The notes: generated from the sequence alone by a model not told the origin. A stretch of 64,000 nucleotides of DNA from Nymphaea colorata (GCF_008831285.2 NC_045147.1:23770981-23834980), one strand, 5' to 3'. Shown: positions 37,059 through 49,304, numbered from the stretch's first letter. A program made the numbers and translations.

Positions 37059-37520
37059 GGGCCTGTTTGGTTGGAGGGAATGGGAAAGAAAGGGAGGGAT
37101 TGAGCAATCCCTCCTTTGTTTGGTTGGCTAATTAAAAAGGAGGGAAAGGGAGGGAAAGAGACAAAGTATGTTTGGCTGCGAGGGGAGGGAAAGGAAAGGA
37201 AGGGAAAGGAAAGGATAGATTAGTGTAAATCCAATCCCTCCCAAATCGGACGGATTGGGAGGGAAAGGAAAGGAAATGAAGATGAAAAGTTTTTTTTGCC
37301 CATAATACCCATGAGGACCCACGTCTAAAAAGAAAAACGGAAGAAGATTTTAGTCTTTTCTTTCCTTTCCTTTCCTTTCCTTTCCTTTCTATCCAAACAA
37401 GTTTTTTAATCACCTCTTTCCTTTCCTTTCCATTCCATTCTTTTCCCTTCCTTTCCTCTCCCCTTCCCTTTCCTTTCCCTTCCTTTCCGTCCCTCCCTTT
37501 CCCTCCAACCAAACAGGGCG
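37059..37520. mobile_element. Tourist/PIF-Harbinger-like MITE, copy 2 (462 bp)
   Basis: Same family as the element at 16301: begins GGGCCTGTTTGGTTGGAGGG and ends CCAACCAAACAGGGCG, flanked by TAA on both sides (37056-37058 and 37521-37523). The left arm is purine-rich (GGAAAGG) and the right arm pyrimidine-rich. The 3' terminal bases are mutated relative to copy 1. Confidence 0.85.
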
Positions 37521-39318
37521 TAAGTCTTTGCACATATTAAAGAAACCCTTTTTTTTTGCTAGCTAGAGAATATACAAATGCAAGTGGCTGTTGAACTAGC
37601 TGTCTTTCCAAAAATCAAGTATCGCTACACAAAAAAGTATGTTCATGAACCCCAGAGCAGCATGTGTATTAATGCCCTCAAGAGCTGTCGTCTAATTGGC
37701 AACTTTCTCCTTTTAGAAAGGAAAATTTTCCCTTTTGGCCTTGTATTTTGCTTATAGTTTTACAAACAGATCTTAGATTTTACTCATTCTGTATTCTAAT
37801 GAAGACTATACTTCCATGAAAACTGTCAAATATGAATATAAAATGCACTTTAGCTTGCTTAAGAAATAAAAAACACTAACTACAATGAGAAAAATGTAGG
37901 CTTAAAAAATGGAAGATAGGTTAACAGAATTTCACTTCCTTTTCTTATTTGATGGGTTTCGTGAAGAGTAGGGCTTTTATTTAAAAAAAGCACATATGGT
38001 AGTCACTCATCATGGTCAAGGTGGTGGCAGCCACTTGACGTTGGATTTTCTTTGGCACATGCAATGCCCGTCTTTTTTTTTTCTTATGCACCGTAAACAT
38101 TTGATGGATTTCAGTTGGAATTCTAAATGGAGATGATTGCAGATTATCATGTTTCACACCCAGGAACGTCAATTTTCACCAGATTATTAGCTTTTTGAGC
38201 TATGGAGCCAAAGTGATTGATCTTGTAGGACGTGCAAGAAGAAACTAATCTATTAGATTTAAACAGATCTCCATGGTCCCCAAACACTAGAGTCCCGGGA
38301 CAGGTAAGTCGACCATAGTTTGAAATATTCTTCTGTAAAAACCATGTTGTTTACAGCAATAAAAAACAAGTAGCATTCATACTCGTGAAAGAAGATGGTT
38401 CTCAAATACATGAGGTGCTAAGTATATATGCCAAGGCGCAAGAATGGCATTCTTGAGTATTCCACACCCCACGGAATACAGCTAATTGGAGCAAAATTAA
38501 ATCTCTCGACAATTTTGCACCTCTTTCTCAACAATTTGAAAAGAAAAGCAGGTATTGAAAGAAGAAAGCTGCGTTATTTAAGTGCAGATGCATATATAGA
38601 TGATATAATCGAGGTTTAAATTAGTTACTGAAATTAAGGGCAAACTATTAATATTTTTCATCTATAGCATGAGGTAGCCTAAAATTTGACCTTGGTAAAA
38701 TCTAATGCCTTGGCAGAGAATTGTTGAGTCATTCCTGATAGAGATTCTGTTTTTTGATTTATATGAGTACGAACGGTACTTGTTCTGCACTATATATGCC
38801 ACATGGATCGGACAAATTGTCACAAAATTGATTGATGTCAAATTGGGTACAGTCAGGATCCGGAACCAAATGCAAGCTTGATCTCAACGGTCTGCTTAAT
38901 TTAGAGTTTGATCTTCATTTGTTCCACCCATATTCCACAATAATATTGTTCAATAAGTTTTTATATGCAGATACTCTCGTATACTATTAAAACGACTAAA
39001 GCCCGGATATTATTGAATTAGATAACTACTCCCTTTGAACTTACTTCCCTGACCATCTTTTATTTGGAACCAAATGGGGATCCTGATTCAGAATGATAAA
39101 CAGTCTAAAGTCAGTCCTATGACTTGCTTCGCCTTCCACCTTATGAATGTGGAGACAGAAAGAGTCGGAAACAAAAGTTCATATTATGTGCCTCAACTGT
39201 ACAGCTCATGAAAAAAATACACATGGAGGAAGAGATGGCCATCCCCGTCTGAAGCGGGGGAGAGCATATGGAACCCACCCACCCACCAATTCGTCTCTCT
39301 CTCTCTTCCTGGACAAGC
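37521..39318. other. Upstream region of PME-C; no gene seen
   Basis: AT-rich, without recognisable coding or mobile sequence. A CT-rich stretch (39294-39308) lies just before the TATA box. Confidence 0.5.
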
Positions 39319-39325
39319 TATATAA
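39319..39325 (+). promoter_or_regulatory. Likely TATA box of PME-C
   Basis: TATATAA about 48 bases before the ATG at 39373, followed by a leader with GAGAGAGAGAG, like PME-D. Confidence 0.7.
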
Positions 39326-39372
39326 CACCGCCAGGGTTTATACTATCTATAGCTTGAGAGAGAGAGAAAAAG

Positions 39373-42300
39373 ATGACGATCTCCAAGATGCAGTTGCCCG
39401 GCCTGATCACCATTTTGGTTCTCATCTTCTCCATCATTCCTTTCTCACTCTCAGACAACCTCACCTCACCCGTCCCTCCCGACCAGGCCTGCAGCGTCAC
39501 CACCAACCCCACCTTCTGTAGGTCCATCCTTCCCAGTGGAGGTAGGTTGAACCTCTTCGAATACGGCCGCCTTCTAGTCAGCCGGTCCCTGCAGCAGTCG
39601 GCGAGCTTCTCCGGCCTCATCGACCGAGCCCTCAAGGACAACCCCAACACCCTCCCCGGCCAAGCCCACGGCGCCCTCCAGGACTGCCAACTCCTCTCCC
39701 AAATCACCTCCAACCACCTCGGCTCCTCCCTCTCTACACTCAACGGCGCCGGCTCCCCGTTCCTTCCCCTCAGGCTTGGCGACGACGTCCACACTCTTCT
39801 CAGCGGCATCGTCGCCAACCAGCAGACCTGCCACGACGGGCTCGGCCAGTCCTCCGCCTTGCACAGCATGGGCGACCTCTACGACCAGCTCGTCCATGGG
39901 TCCGAGCTCTACCGGACATCCCTCGCTGTGTTCGCCCATTCTTGGGTGCCCGAAGGCAACAATACCAAGAAAGTCGTTCAAGGTCGCCATCTGCTGGAAC
40001 AGTCCAGGGTGAGGCCGGACGGCGTTCCGCGGTGGGTCAACGAAGACCTCCTTCGGTTCGGTCCCACCAGGAGGTCGGCTCATCTGTTCATCCCTTGGGT
40101 GAAGACCACGGTGGTGGTGTCGAAGAGTGGAGAGGCGGATTTCCGAACGATCAACGACGCCATTGCTGCTGCGGCGGACAATGTGGACGCCCGGATTGGG
40201 TACTATATGATACAGATCGATCCCGGCGTTTACGAGGAGTACGTGACCGTGGGATCGAGCAAGACGAATATCATGATGGTGGGGGCTGGGATCAACGAGA
40301 CCATCATCACTGGCAGCCATAGCGTCGGAGACGGCTTCACCACCTTCAACTCCGCTACTCTAGGTGACCATGTGCTTCTTTTCATTAGACTCAGTACCGT
40401 TTCCTCTCTTTCCGTGCTAAACGAGACTCATTTAATAGCACAAAAAAGTGTGTCACATTTCCAATTTCCAACTTACACAGATGCCATGGATCAAAACATC
40501 TCCTGAATCGGAATTCCTTTTTTCCAAAGATGAAGATGAGATTTTACAACATAATGAAACTTTTAAAACCTTAGATCGTCGATGTCAATGCTTTTAGAAA
40601 CCAATTTATAGATATAGTGAAATATATAGTTTCAACATCAAAGAGAGGATTACTATTAGGAACCAATTTATAGATATAGTCAACTATATAGTTTCAACGT
40701 CAAAGTGAGGATTACTAAGTTTTTAACTTCATACTTTGTACAGCAAATGACGTCCCAACTATCCACGAAGACAGGATTTATGAAGTGTATATCATACAGA
40801 AGTTGCGCAAAGCATATCGACCCGTTCGACCGACTGGACTACTTGCATTAATTGGACGCATAAATATTACCTAATTTTCATGAACATATATATATATATA
40901 TATATTTGCATTAATTGGACGCATAAATATTATCTAATTTCATGCATATATATATATATATATATACACACAACAGGATTAGTGGTGTAGCTACGATTTA
41001 GAAACTATTTATGACTTAAAACTTTTTGAATTGCTATACAGAAGTTTGGAAAGTTTCACGGCACATGCAAAGAACTAGTTTAAATGACGTGGAGTTTTAG
41101 GATTTAAATTACATAAATCAAGTTGATACAATTAGAATTTCGATAAAAGAAAAACAAAGAGCATTGATTTCTGAAGTATAACTGGATGCAAGTTGTTTAC
41201 TTACATTGGTTTGCACATGGTTTCTGCTCTTTGTCTAGTGCTCGGATGGCGTGTCTGTAGGATCTTACCTCCAGCTTGGATCTCAAGGGACGAAGCCCAT
41301 TAACTGGTCCCGCCGTTAATGGATTCCTTCTTATAAAATAAAATCATGAGATGGGTCCACATGCTTCATCGGTAGAAACTTCGGGAGCTTCGGTCTTAGT
41401 TTCTTTGTGAAATTGGATTTGACGTTCTAGCCAACAGCCATTCTAATTTCTTCTACGATGTTTTCTATGTGTAGATATTTATTCAACATGTTAAAACAGA
41501 ACCTAGAACCTAAGCTTATGATTTGAGTATTAGATCCAAGCAAGATAAGGATGTTGACTAGATGTTGCCGTTCTAGTACTAGATCCATCAAAAAATGGAC
41601 AAACACGCGATCTGAGTTTTGATTCACGAACCCATTTAAGACCAAGTTCTTCACTAATATCTTCTTGGACTAGGATTTCATATCTAGTCTTAATTGATGG
41701 ATCCACTTACCGACTCCGTTGAACAAGAGTTGGGCACACACTCTTTTCTATGTAGAAATTTGTGCAATAAGAGACATGTCGTTTAAAAAGAATGACTTTC
41801 ATGTAATGCAGTCGTAGTTGGACAGAACTTCGTCGGCAAGGACTTCACAGTCCGGAACACGGCTGGTCCGGCCAAGGGCCAGGCAGTGGCGGTCAGGAAC
41901 GGCGCCGATCTCTCCTCCTTCTACAGATGTAGCTTTGAGGGATACCAGGACACTCTCTACACTCACTCCATGCGCCAGTTCTACCGCGAATGCGACATCT
42001 ACGGCACCGTTGATTTCATTTTCGGCGACGCGGCTGCTGTCTTCCAGATGTGCAACATGTACGCTCGGCTGCCATTGAAGGGGCAGTCCATCACGTTCAC
42101 GGCTCAGGGAAGATCGGATCCTAACGAGAATACAGGCATATCCATAATGAAGAGCAACATCATGGCGACGCCGGAGCTTCAAGAAGCCGGCTTCCCTGTC
42201 CAGTCATACCTCGGAAGGCCATGGAGGGAGTACTCCAGGACAGTGTACATGAGGTCAAACCTTGACAGCCTGATCGATCCCAAGGGTTGGTTGCCATGGT

Positions 42301-42503
42301 CCGGCGACTTCGCGTTGAGTACTCTATACTATGGGGAGTATATGAACAGTGGTGAGGGGGCTGATACCAGTCAGAGGGTGGACTGGCCCGGCTACCATGT
42401 CATGAATTTTTTTGATGCTAACAGCTTCACTGTTTCTAGAATGATACAGGGAGAGTTCTGGTTGCTTCCAACATGCGTGCCCTTTGAAGCGTGGATACTT
42501 TGA
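39373..42503 (+). CDS. Pectin methylesterase with PMEI pro-domain (PME-C), 560 aa
   Basis: Exon 1 (39373-40363) and exon 2 (41812-42503) join in phase 1 over a 1448 bp GT/AG intron and give 560 residues with no break. Signal peptide MTISKMQLPGLITILVLIFS; PMEI domain with four Cys (CSVTTNPTFC, ALQDC, QQTC); cleavage motif GRHLL; PME domain with GVYEEYV. Catalytic residues by family alignment are Q354, Q376, D377 (GYQDTLYTHS), D398 (GTVDFIFG) and R466 (LGRPWREYSRTV). The C-terminus, FWLLPTCVPFEAWIL, departs from the usual WLPxTxVPFxxGL ending and has an extra Cys. An AATAAA lies at 42571. It is GC-rich in third codon positions compared with its AT-rich surroundings, like its paralogues. Secreted wall enzyme. 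Confidence 0.95.
40597..40720. repeat. 62 bp tandem duplication in the PME-C intron
   Basis: Two head-to-tail copies (40597-40658, 40659-40720) share CCAATTTATAGATATAGT and GAGGATTACTA with a few differences. Confidence 0.88.
40843..40968. repeat. 63 bp tandem duplication with TA microsatellites in the PME-C intron
   Basis: Both copies start TTGCATTAATTGGACGCATA and end in a (TA)n tract. The second starts at 40906. Confidence 0.85.
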
Positions 42504-43393
42504 GTCGGAGCGAGTAAGATGATCATGAGAGGAAGGAGATATCGATGATGTTTATGAACAGGAAGAAGAAAATAAAAGTTTGTATTTGGTGACAAATAAG
42601 AAGTATGTATTTTTAATTCTTTCAATATAATGTTCTTTTCCTTTATTCGAGTTCGTGCTCATTCTTAGAAGTCATGACTTTTAAAAAATGCTGCAGCGTT
42701 GGCAAATTCTTTATGAACCAACGTATGATTGTCTAACGTCCCGACGTTCTAAACTTATAATGGAGCCTATAAGATCTGATGTAAAAACGGGCACGCACAC
42801 AGACACACTAAATGGAGGATTTTTTTTTTTTTTTTTTGTATTTGGATCATTCTGGGCGTCTTATAAGACAAGTTATACTGGGTCTGCTCTGAAAATATTT
42901 TGTGATCGAAAATAAGAAGGAACTGGGCCAGACCCGGGTTCAATCTAAATTTTTGCAATGGTGGCTATAATTCGATATCGACTTCGTGCTACATATATTA
43001 AATTTTTGCAATGGTGTCCAACCTGCATCAGATTCAAATTAAAGCCACCACCAATCGGCACGTCATCCTTTGAGCTGTCCAGACGGAAGATTGTTTCAGG
43101 ATCAGGTCGGGTAAGTTATGAGGGAGATGCACACATATGTCATATCAATGGAGAGAAATGGAGACCGCAAAACCAGGTCGTATCTCATAAAAAATTCCGC
43201 AAAAATGATGCTCACTTTTGCTGAATTTGAAACATGTATGAAACTATTATCATAATCGGTGTTAATTGGACAATGGTTTCGGTGGCCGACCGATTTGACT
43301 TAGTGGCCCATTCAAATTGAATGGGCGATAAACGGATTGTGTTAAGTTGCCAATTCAAGAGTGTCATATCTATATATATATATATATATATAT
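42504..43393. other. 3' flank of PME-C, ending in a TA microsatellite
   Basis: 3' UTR with AATAAA at 42571, then gene-free DNA with a T-run near 42821-42838. A (TA)n tract at about 43371-43393 marks the edge of the PME relic to the right. Confidence 0.5.
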
Positions 43394-43752
43394 GGTGCGG
43401 TAATTTCTGCTGCCATCCTGGGCGACCACAACGCTTCCCACAGCCTGGAGATCCATCCTCCTACCGGAACTGTGCCGGAAATTTTCCTTGTTGACTCAAC
43501 GGGGTACACCATCTGGTGCCACCTTTAGCTCGTCCAGCAACTGTCGACCGGTCTCGAGCTTAGGTACCCGGTAGTGGGTGAACAAGGCTAAGGATGCACT
43601 ATAGAGTCTGGGCCCATTAACGAGAGGAGCGTAGAGGTTGTGGCCTCGGTGGGAGAAGGAGGCTTGAGTAAGTCCGTCACAGCAGGTCTGCTGGTTGGTG
43701 ATGATGGCGCTCAGTAGGGTACGCACCATGTCCACTTGGTCATTCGGCAATG
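43394..43752 (-). pseudogene. PME relic: end of PMEI domain, linker and start of PME domain
   Basis: The minus strand reads LPNDQVDMVRTLLSAIITNQ, QTCCDGLTQASFSHRGH, LYAPLVNGPRLYSASLALFT, GRQLLDELKVAPDGVPR, a TGA where relatives have Trp, then VNKENFRHSSGRRMDLQAV and GSVVVAQDGSRNYRT. It is cut at both ends: on the right inside the PMEI domain and on the left at a (TA)n tract just after the PME domain begins. It is closest to the relic at 44597, which runs the opposite way. Confidence 0.9.
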
Positions 43753-44596
43753 AATTTGACCGTCTCGGGCGATCAGACTGTTAATCAATTCATTCAGCTA
43801 CATCGCCAACATGCCGGTAAATCATGGCCTTAGTGTTACTGATCCATATTGTAAAACACCGGTGAGTTACCTTCCACGATCAAAATATATGAATAATGGT
43901 GATAAGGAAAAGACAAAAAAAACACAGTACAGGAATGTACTGAAGAATTTATGAGGACACTTTGCTGCAGTTAGCGTCCAAATTTTCAGAGCAGACAGAT
44001 TTCCTATACTCTGTTCGTATTCCCTGTACTGTTTTCTATTTATTCAACGTCTGAAATTAAGCAGCTTGGTCCAAATTGTGCAGCTTATTCATTACCGATC
44101 ACAGGTGGAAGACAAGAAAAACTGAGATGCGCAACAGCGCATCAATGAGCTAGGTGGAAATTAATGAACAAACCATATCTGTGGATGACTTCAGCAAATA
44201 ATGTTAAAAATTATAGTTACCAGGACACCACTTCTGCTTTCAGTTCGTGCTTTCTTCGTGGCATTTCTTCCTTGAATCTCACTGCCCTCGCCAATGTAAA
44301 TTATAATATTTTTTACAAAATTTTTGCTTCTCTGATTTGCTTTACATATCGCTTCACTTATTTTTTCAGTTATGGTTAAAGCCATCCTTTTGTTCAGCAT
44401 CGATAGTTGGTGATTTATTATAAAGGTAAACGAGATCACATATTAAAGCCTGGAAATTCATAAAAACTAGCAGAAAATTTGTACTACATAATCAAAAGGA
44501 CGCAGATTTAGCCGCAATCATCCCCAACTAAAACTGACAACCCCATATATATACTTCATTTCCAAGAGTGTAAGAGGCATTCCTTCCACAAGAATG
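43753..44596. other. Spacer between two inverted PME relics
   Basis: No gene recognised. Together with the flanking relics it would be the loop of a large imperfect hairpin. Confidence 0.5.
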
Positions 44597-45574
44597 TTCC
44601 ATTCTAGGAACCTCACCTGCACCTCCTTTTCTTATTCGTTTTCCTCATCCTCTTGCCCACCTTCCTCTCTCTGAGATTGCCCATTGTCTCCCCAGAGCAC
44701 GCATGCAACTTTACTGCCAACCCTTCCATCTGCAAGTCCGTCATACCTGCGGTCATCTGCTTCAACCTCTACGGCTACGGCCAATACCTCGTCAAGAGGT
44801 CTCTGTCTCAGTCGGCTGACCGGATCATCAAGAACAACGTCACCTTGCCTCCTCAGGCAGAAGGCGGTCTCAGAGACTGCCTTCTTCTCTCCGAGCTCAC
44901 CACCGACTATCTTCTCTCCTCATTAACAACCCTAAGCACCAACGGCACCACCTATCTCCCAGACGACCAGGGCGACAAGGTGCATACCCTCCTTAGCGCC
45001 ATCGTCACCAACCAGCAGACTTGCTACGAAGGGCTCACCCAAGCCTCTTTCTGGCAACGAGGCCACCAACTCCACGCCCCACTGGCGAACGAAACCAGCT
45101 CTACAAACTCTCCTTGTCGATGTTTACCTGTTCATGGGCGCCCACGTAACCCAAAGAAGACTAAGGCCGGGAGGAAGTTGTTGGACGACCTAGAGTGGGC
45201 TCGGATGCTGTGCCCCACTGGGTAAGAGGGACATCTTTAGGGCGTGCCCCGGTCCTAGGAGGATGGCCTTGCAGACGGTGGGAACTGTGGTGGTGGCTCA
45301 GGATGGCACCGGTGATTACCGTGGCAAAAAGGTTACTTTGTGATATGAGTGAAAGAGGCGTGTACAAGGAGAACTTATCGATCGATAAGAAGAAGAACTA
45401 CATAATGATGGTCGGAGACAGGCTTAGGTGGACCATCATCACCGGTAGCCGAAACGTCACGGGTGGTCGGAGACAGGCTTAGGTGGACCATCATCACCGG
45501 TAGCTGAAACGTTGCCGGTGGTCGGAGACGGGCGTAGGTGGACCATCATCACCGGTAGCCGAAACGTTTCCGGT
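44597..45574 (+). pseudogene. PME relic: degenerate first exon
   Basis: A hydrophobic leader without an in-frame Met (LHLLFLFVFLILLPTFLSL) precedes a PMEI domain (HACNFTANPSICKSVIP, GLRDC, LLSAIVTNQQTCYEGL) that lacks about eight residues in its middle. Frame changes follow near 45095 (QLYKLSLSMFTCSW lies in another frame) and near 45190 (GRKLLDDL then DAVPHWVRG). The PME domain starts with VGTVVVAQDGTGDYR, loses a segment, and resumes at GVYKENLSIDKKKNYIMMVG. It ends in a triple 55 bp repeat. There is no second exon. Confidence 0.9.
45410..45574. repeat. 3 x 55 bp tandem repeat inside a PME relic
   Basis: Copies at 45410-45464, 45465-45519 and 45520-45574 each start GGTCGGAGAC and contain GGTGGACCATCATCACCGGT. 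The unit codes for the conserved VGDxxxxTIITGSRNV stretch. As 55 is not a multiple of three, each added copy shifts the frame. Differences between copies are few. Confidence 0.95.
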
Positions 45575-45619
45575 GGAGCCTGTCCACTTCATCACTCCGC
45601 CCAAAAATCCTCGCCTTAA

Positions 45620-47345
45620 TCTGAGATTTGGTGCAACTGTGCTGTTAGAGGTAACCTCCCTTCTCCTCTTCAGCTTTCTGCCTTTTTGCCGTGTTAGCAT
45701 CCGACTTTATAACTTCTACGCCTGGTGCCGACTTGCTATGCGTTCCCTTTTCTTCTTTCTGTCAAGGGAGAAGAGAAGTCGTTCTCTTTAATGTTGATTT
45801 TCTAAAGGCAATTTCACGTTGGACCGGGTGAGTATGTGCTGGAAAAAGAAAATTCTGGTGTTCAGGCAATGGGTATTTTAATCTGAATACTAAAGCGGAG
45901 TGGTTCAATGCTTCTGGTTGTTGGTCTTAGTTGCAATTCAACGATCATTTCGGGGGTCGATCATGCGTTTTTTTTTTTCGTTTCTGGGAGATCCAAATTT
46001 CTGCAGGAAATGCACTGGCGATCATGGCTGCTGCTTAGATAAATTTATTCACAAAGTCAAGACTTCTTTCTTAGCGTAATGCATATCAAGCACATTTAGA
46101 TAGCCGAAGCTTTGTGAGGTTGCCTTCCCGTTCTTGCTTGGAAAAGCAAAATTGTAATAGACACTTTCTTCCCCTTTTAGCGTGGTTTTTAGTTCTTGAA
46201 AAAGTGGGTCGTCCTATATCACTAGTTAGATTCTCATTCTCTTCTAATAGTAGACTGCACACTGCTTCCACAAGTTGGTCATCTAGCTGAAATGTTCCTC
46301 AAAGTTTGTCCTTAATTAAAGCAAGATTTTAACCGTTGTAAAGAAGTCTCTTTTTCTATGTATTGCTTTCTTGTTTAGAAAACACGCATATGCTCTTCCG
46401 TGCTTAGGATTCTTTTCCATTTTTGCTCTCTTCGCTTTATTGATGTTCTTGCGCTTTTCTAGAGTCCGTCATGAAACCTGAAGTTGCCCGCACCACAGAA
46501 CCGCGACTACTTCATGCTGTGCGCGGTGGGAAAGTTGAAAGACCCCCTGTTTGGTTAATGAGGCAAGCAGGGAGGTACATGAAGGCAGGTTTAAGGTTGC
46601 TTTGGTTTTTCTTAATTGCTTATACGTGTACGGTGATGTATTTGCTCATCTGATTTTTTTTTCTTATCCACATTGATAGTTCCAAAATGAGGGCTACAGC
46701 ACATTTAGCTTACTTATGCTAAAGGAAGCACTTCACGTATCTATTGTAGCTCCATTAGCAAACACGATACTGTTTCACATTTTTATTTGAATACATCCAG
46801 TTCTTGGAATCTGGATGTAACTTATTTAGACTTTTTAAATATTTGACACATCTCTTTTGCTGTTTCCAAAGCTTGATCTTGGCTAAAAAGAAAACAAAAA
46901 ACTGTGGATTGCCACTGCGAAGAGCAAAGTGCGGCAGTTTATGGCACAAAAAATTAGCCATATTTGGTTTAGTACCTTGGTGTCTTGTTGGGCTTATCCT
47001 TCAAGTACAGTGATATAAATAAATATGCTAAACAGATCCAAGGTTTATTTTTAGTTTCTGGTTACAAGAATCATGAGTTTGTCCTGATAAATATCTTGGA
47101 CTGTTGACATAAAGTACCGTAAGGCACAATATTCACATGGAAAAAGGGCTGAGATTTGTGAAAATCTCTTCTATTTAATAAATGTTTATCTTTTGAAAAT
47201 TGACCAGTTTCAATTGATATTTCTGCTTCTTCAGTGTTATCAGAAGATATGTGAAAAGTATCCTTCATTTCGAGAAAGGTCAGAAAATGTAGATCTTGTT
47301 GTTGAGATCTCTTTACAGCCATGGAACGTCTTTAAACCAGATGGG
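45620..47345 (+). pseudogene. Uroporphyrinogen decarboxylase, 5' exons only
   Basis: UROD makes coproporphyrinogen III in plastid tetrapyrrole synthesis. Exon at 46463-46584 codes [20 protein letters not shown] and the UROD signature [15 protein letters not shown]; exon at 47235-47345 codes [20 protein letters not shown], then [17 protein letters not shown] up to a GTAAG donor. A short upstream piece (45620-45650, SEIWCNCAVR, phase 1) could be the end of a transit-peptide exon, but a stop lies just before it. The intron between the two main exons needs a GC donor (AAG|GCAGGT at 46585) to keep phase and the expected length. The following exons (about three quarters of the protein, starting VILFSDILTPL in relatives) are not found before 49486, so this is a truncated copy. 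Confidence 0.85.
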
Positions 47346-49304
47346 GTAAGATATTATTTTAACTGTATTCTTTATGCATTGCTTGTACTGTTTTAACCTG
47401 ATACCCGATACATGAGAAAATTGGTTGGAGAACCAAATATTCGCTTACAAACTAATGCCATGATACTGATGTATGACTATTAGGGTTTTTTTTCTTTTTT
47501 AAAAATTTAAATTCTGTTTTTTTGTGCAAGACATTCGGGAAAGCTGAAGCAAATGTTTGTAATGCAAATTGTAATGTCTAGCCTTAATAATCCTGACATA
47601 CAATTCTTGGGTTTACCAACTGGATTTTCCAGATATCCTACACCAGAGACCTTAAGACAATAGTTTCTAAGGCTGTTAGATTTTGCAGTGCCACACCTTC
47701 ATGGTATAGTTGTTGGAGCACAAGCACTTTAAATGTTAGATATTCAACTTGGATGAGAGTTGGTAACTGGATTATCCCGCGATATCACTTGCGGCCATGA
47801 AGTATATCCTCTAACAAAGTAAAGTATGGTGAATCTTTTCTGGTGAAATAAATAACTACTGTGGATGAAAACTATTCAAAAGTTTTTAAGTTTGAACTAT
47901 GCAGTTTATTTTTAAATTTGGTAGTCTAGGGATGTTTAGCAGATGTTATTAAGATTGATAGGCAATGTGGAACACTTTTGGCAATTTTCTATGTGAAGTT
48001 GTTAATCCATATTTCCTTTCAGCTGCATTCTAACGTTCAATAATCCTTTTCCCCTTAGAAGTCACGAAATGCAACAGAAGATGCAGTCAATACCAAGGAA
48101 CCGAAATTAGTTTTTTCTCCTCTACCTGTTGAGTCACTGGTTAAATATTTGGCCGCCAGCTAGTTGTGACCTAGTCCATGTAGCCCAAAGACATTGCGCA
48201 ACCAGCTATGGAGAACATCTGGGAAAACCTCGCCCTTGGGCTGCTGTATGTTTTTTCTGTATGTCTCTATATACTTCTATGCTTTTGGTTGTACAAATCT
48301 TTTCTTTGACAAAATTTTCTTGGAGTTTTCTTTTTCTAATTTTCTTCCCGACTTCGGTGGTCGTCTTCGCATGTCTCAACTGTTTGGACAAATTCTTTCT
48401 TTTCTTGCTTCATTTCATTATAATAGGCCTACAACATAATGTGATTCAGAAGTACTCAGCATATATGCGATTTTTCTATTCCATTCCTTGTTTCTTTGCC
48501 CATGTACAGGTGTTAATTGGTAAAAGGAAAAAATATATATATATATATTCAGAAACTAAGAACTTGGAAAAACATACACACTTAACTTTTGGATCTTGCC
48601 AAAAGTTTACTCAAGTTTTACACCATTAATAAAAAATCATTAACTTTAGGTTATTACTAACTTAGGGTAGCGTCATGTGAAAAGAAAAACTAAAATGCCA
48701 TTAACAAAGATAATTTTCAAGTGTATTAGTCTGCATTGGCCTGCTTTATCTAAGTCTCAACTAATATCTTGTTAATATATAAAATGGACATAGGGAACAA
48801 AACATGCTATAGTTTACATGTCATGTTTTAGGTGGAGGACCAAATGGTAAGGATCCAACAAGTAACAATCAATTGGTACAATTAATACAAAAGCTCTCTT
48901 TGATTTATCAATGTTGCAAAGGTTGTACTAAATCATATCACTTGGCAAACCCCCTTCCATTTAGTGGACAATGCAGGAGCACACGCCATCTTTTATTAGT
49001 TTTAAATATTTAAAGAGTTTTTTTGTTTATATAAATTATTATACATTCTCCATTTTTTAAAAACAAAGAATGTTCTAATATTTCCCCAATTCACAAGCGA
49101 TTCAACTGATTAATGCTAATATGTACAAAAAGAAATTTTTAGACTTTTAGACCGTCAAAACTTTATATCAATTGAATTCTTGATCCTCAAAAAAAAAAAA
49201 AAAAAAAAATCCTTCCAACACATCTAGACAAATAATTCTTTCCAAAGCCGGCTACCACACCCTAAAAGGTAGAAGTCACAAAAGAAATGCTTGATACCGT
49301 CCAT

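Noticed and set aside
39574-40320. Long minus-strand frame (248 codons) opposite PME-C exon 1, and similar ones opposite PME-B and PME-D.
   Set aside because: They are shadows of GC-rich PME coding sequence; the protein on the plus strand is conserved and these are not.
48060-48163. A possible 3' exon after the UROD relic (acceptor CCCCTTAG, frame ending LPVESLVKYLAAS then stop).
   Set aside because: I cannot match it to UROD or to any family I know, and no linking donor or upstream exon is clear. It may be chance.
48129-48629. A 166-codon open frame on the plus strand.
   Set aside because: Rich in Phe, Tyr and Lys from AT-rich DNA, no motif, overlaps a TA tract; looks like a chance frame.
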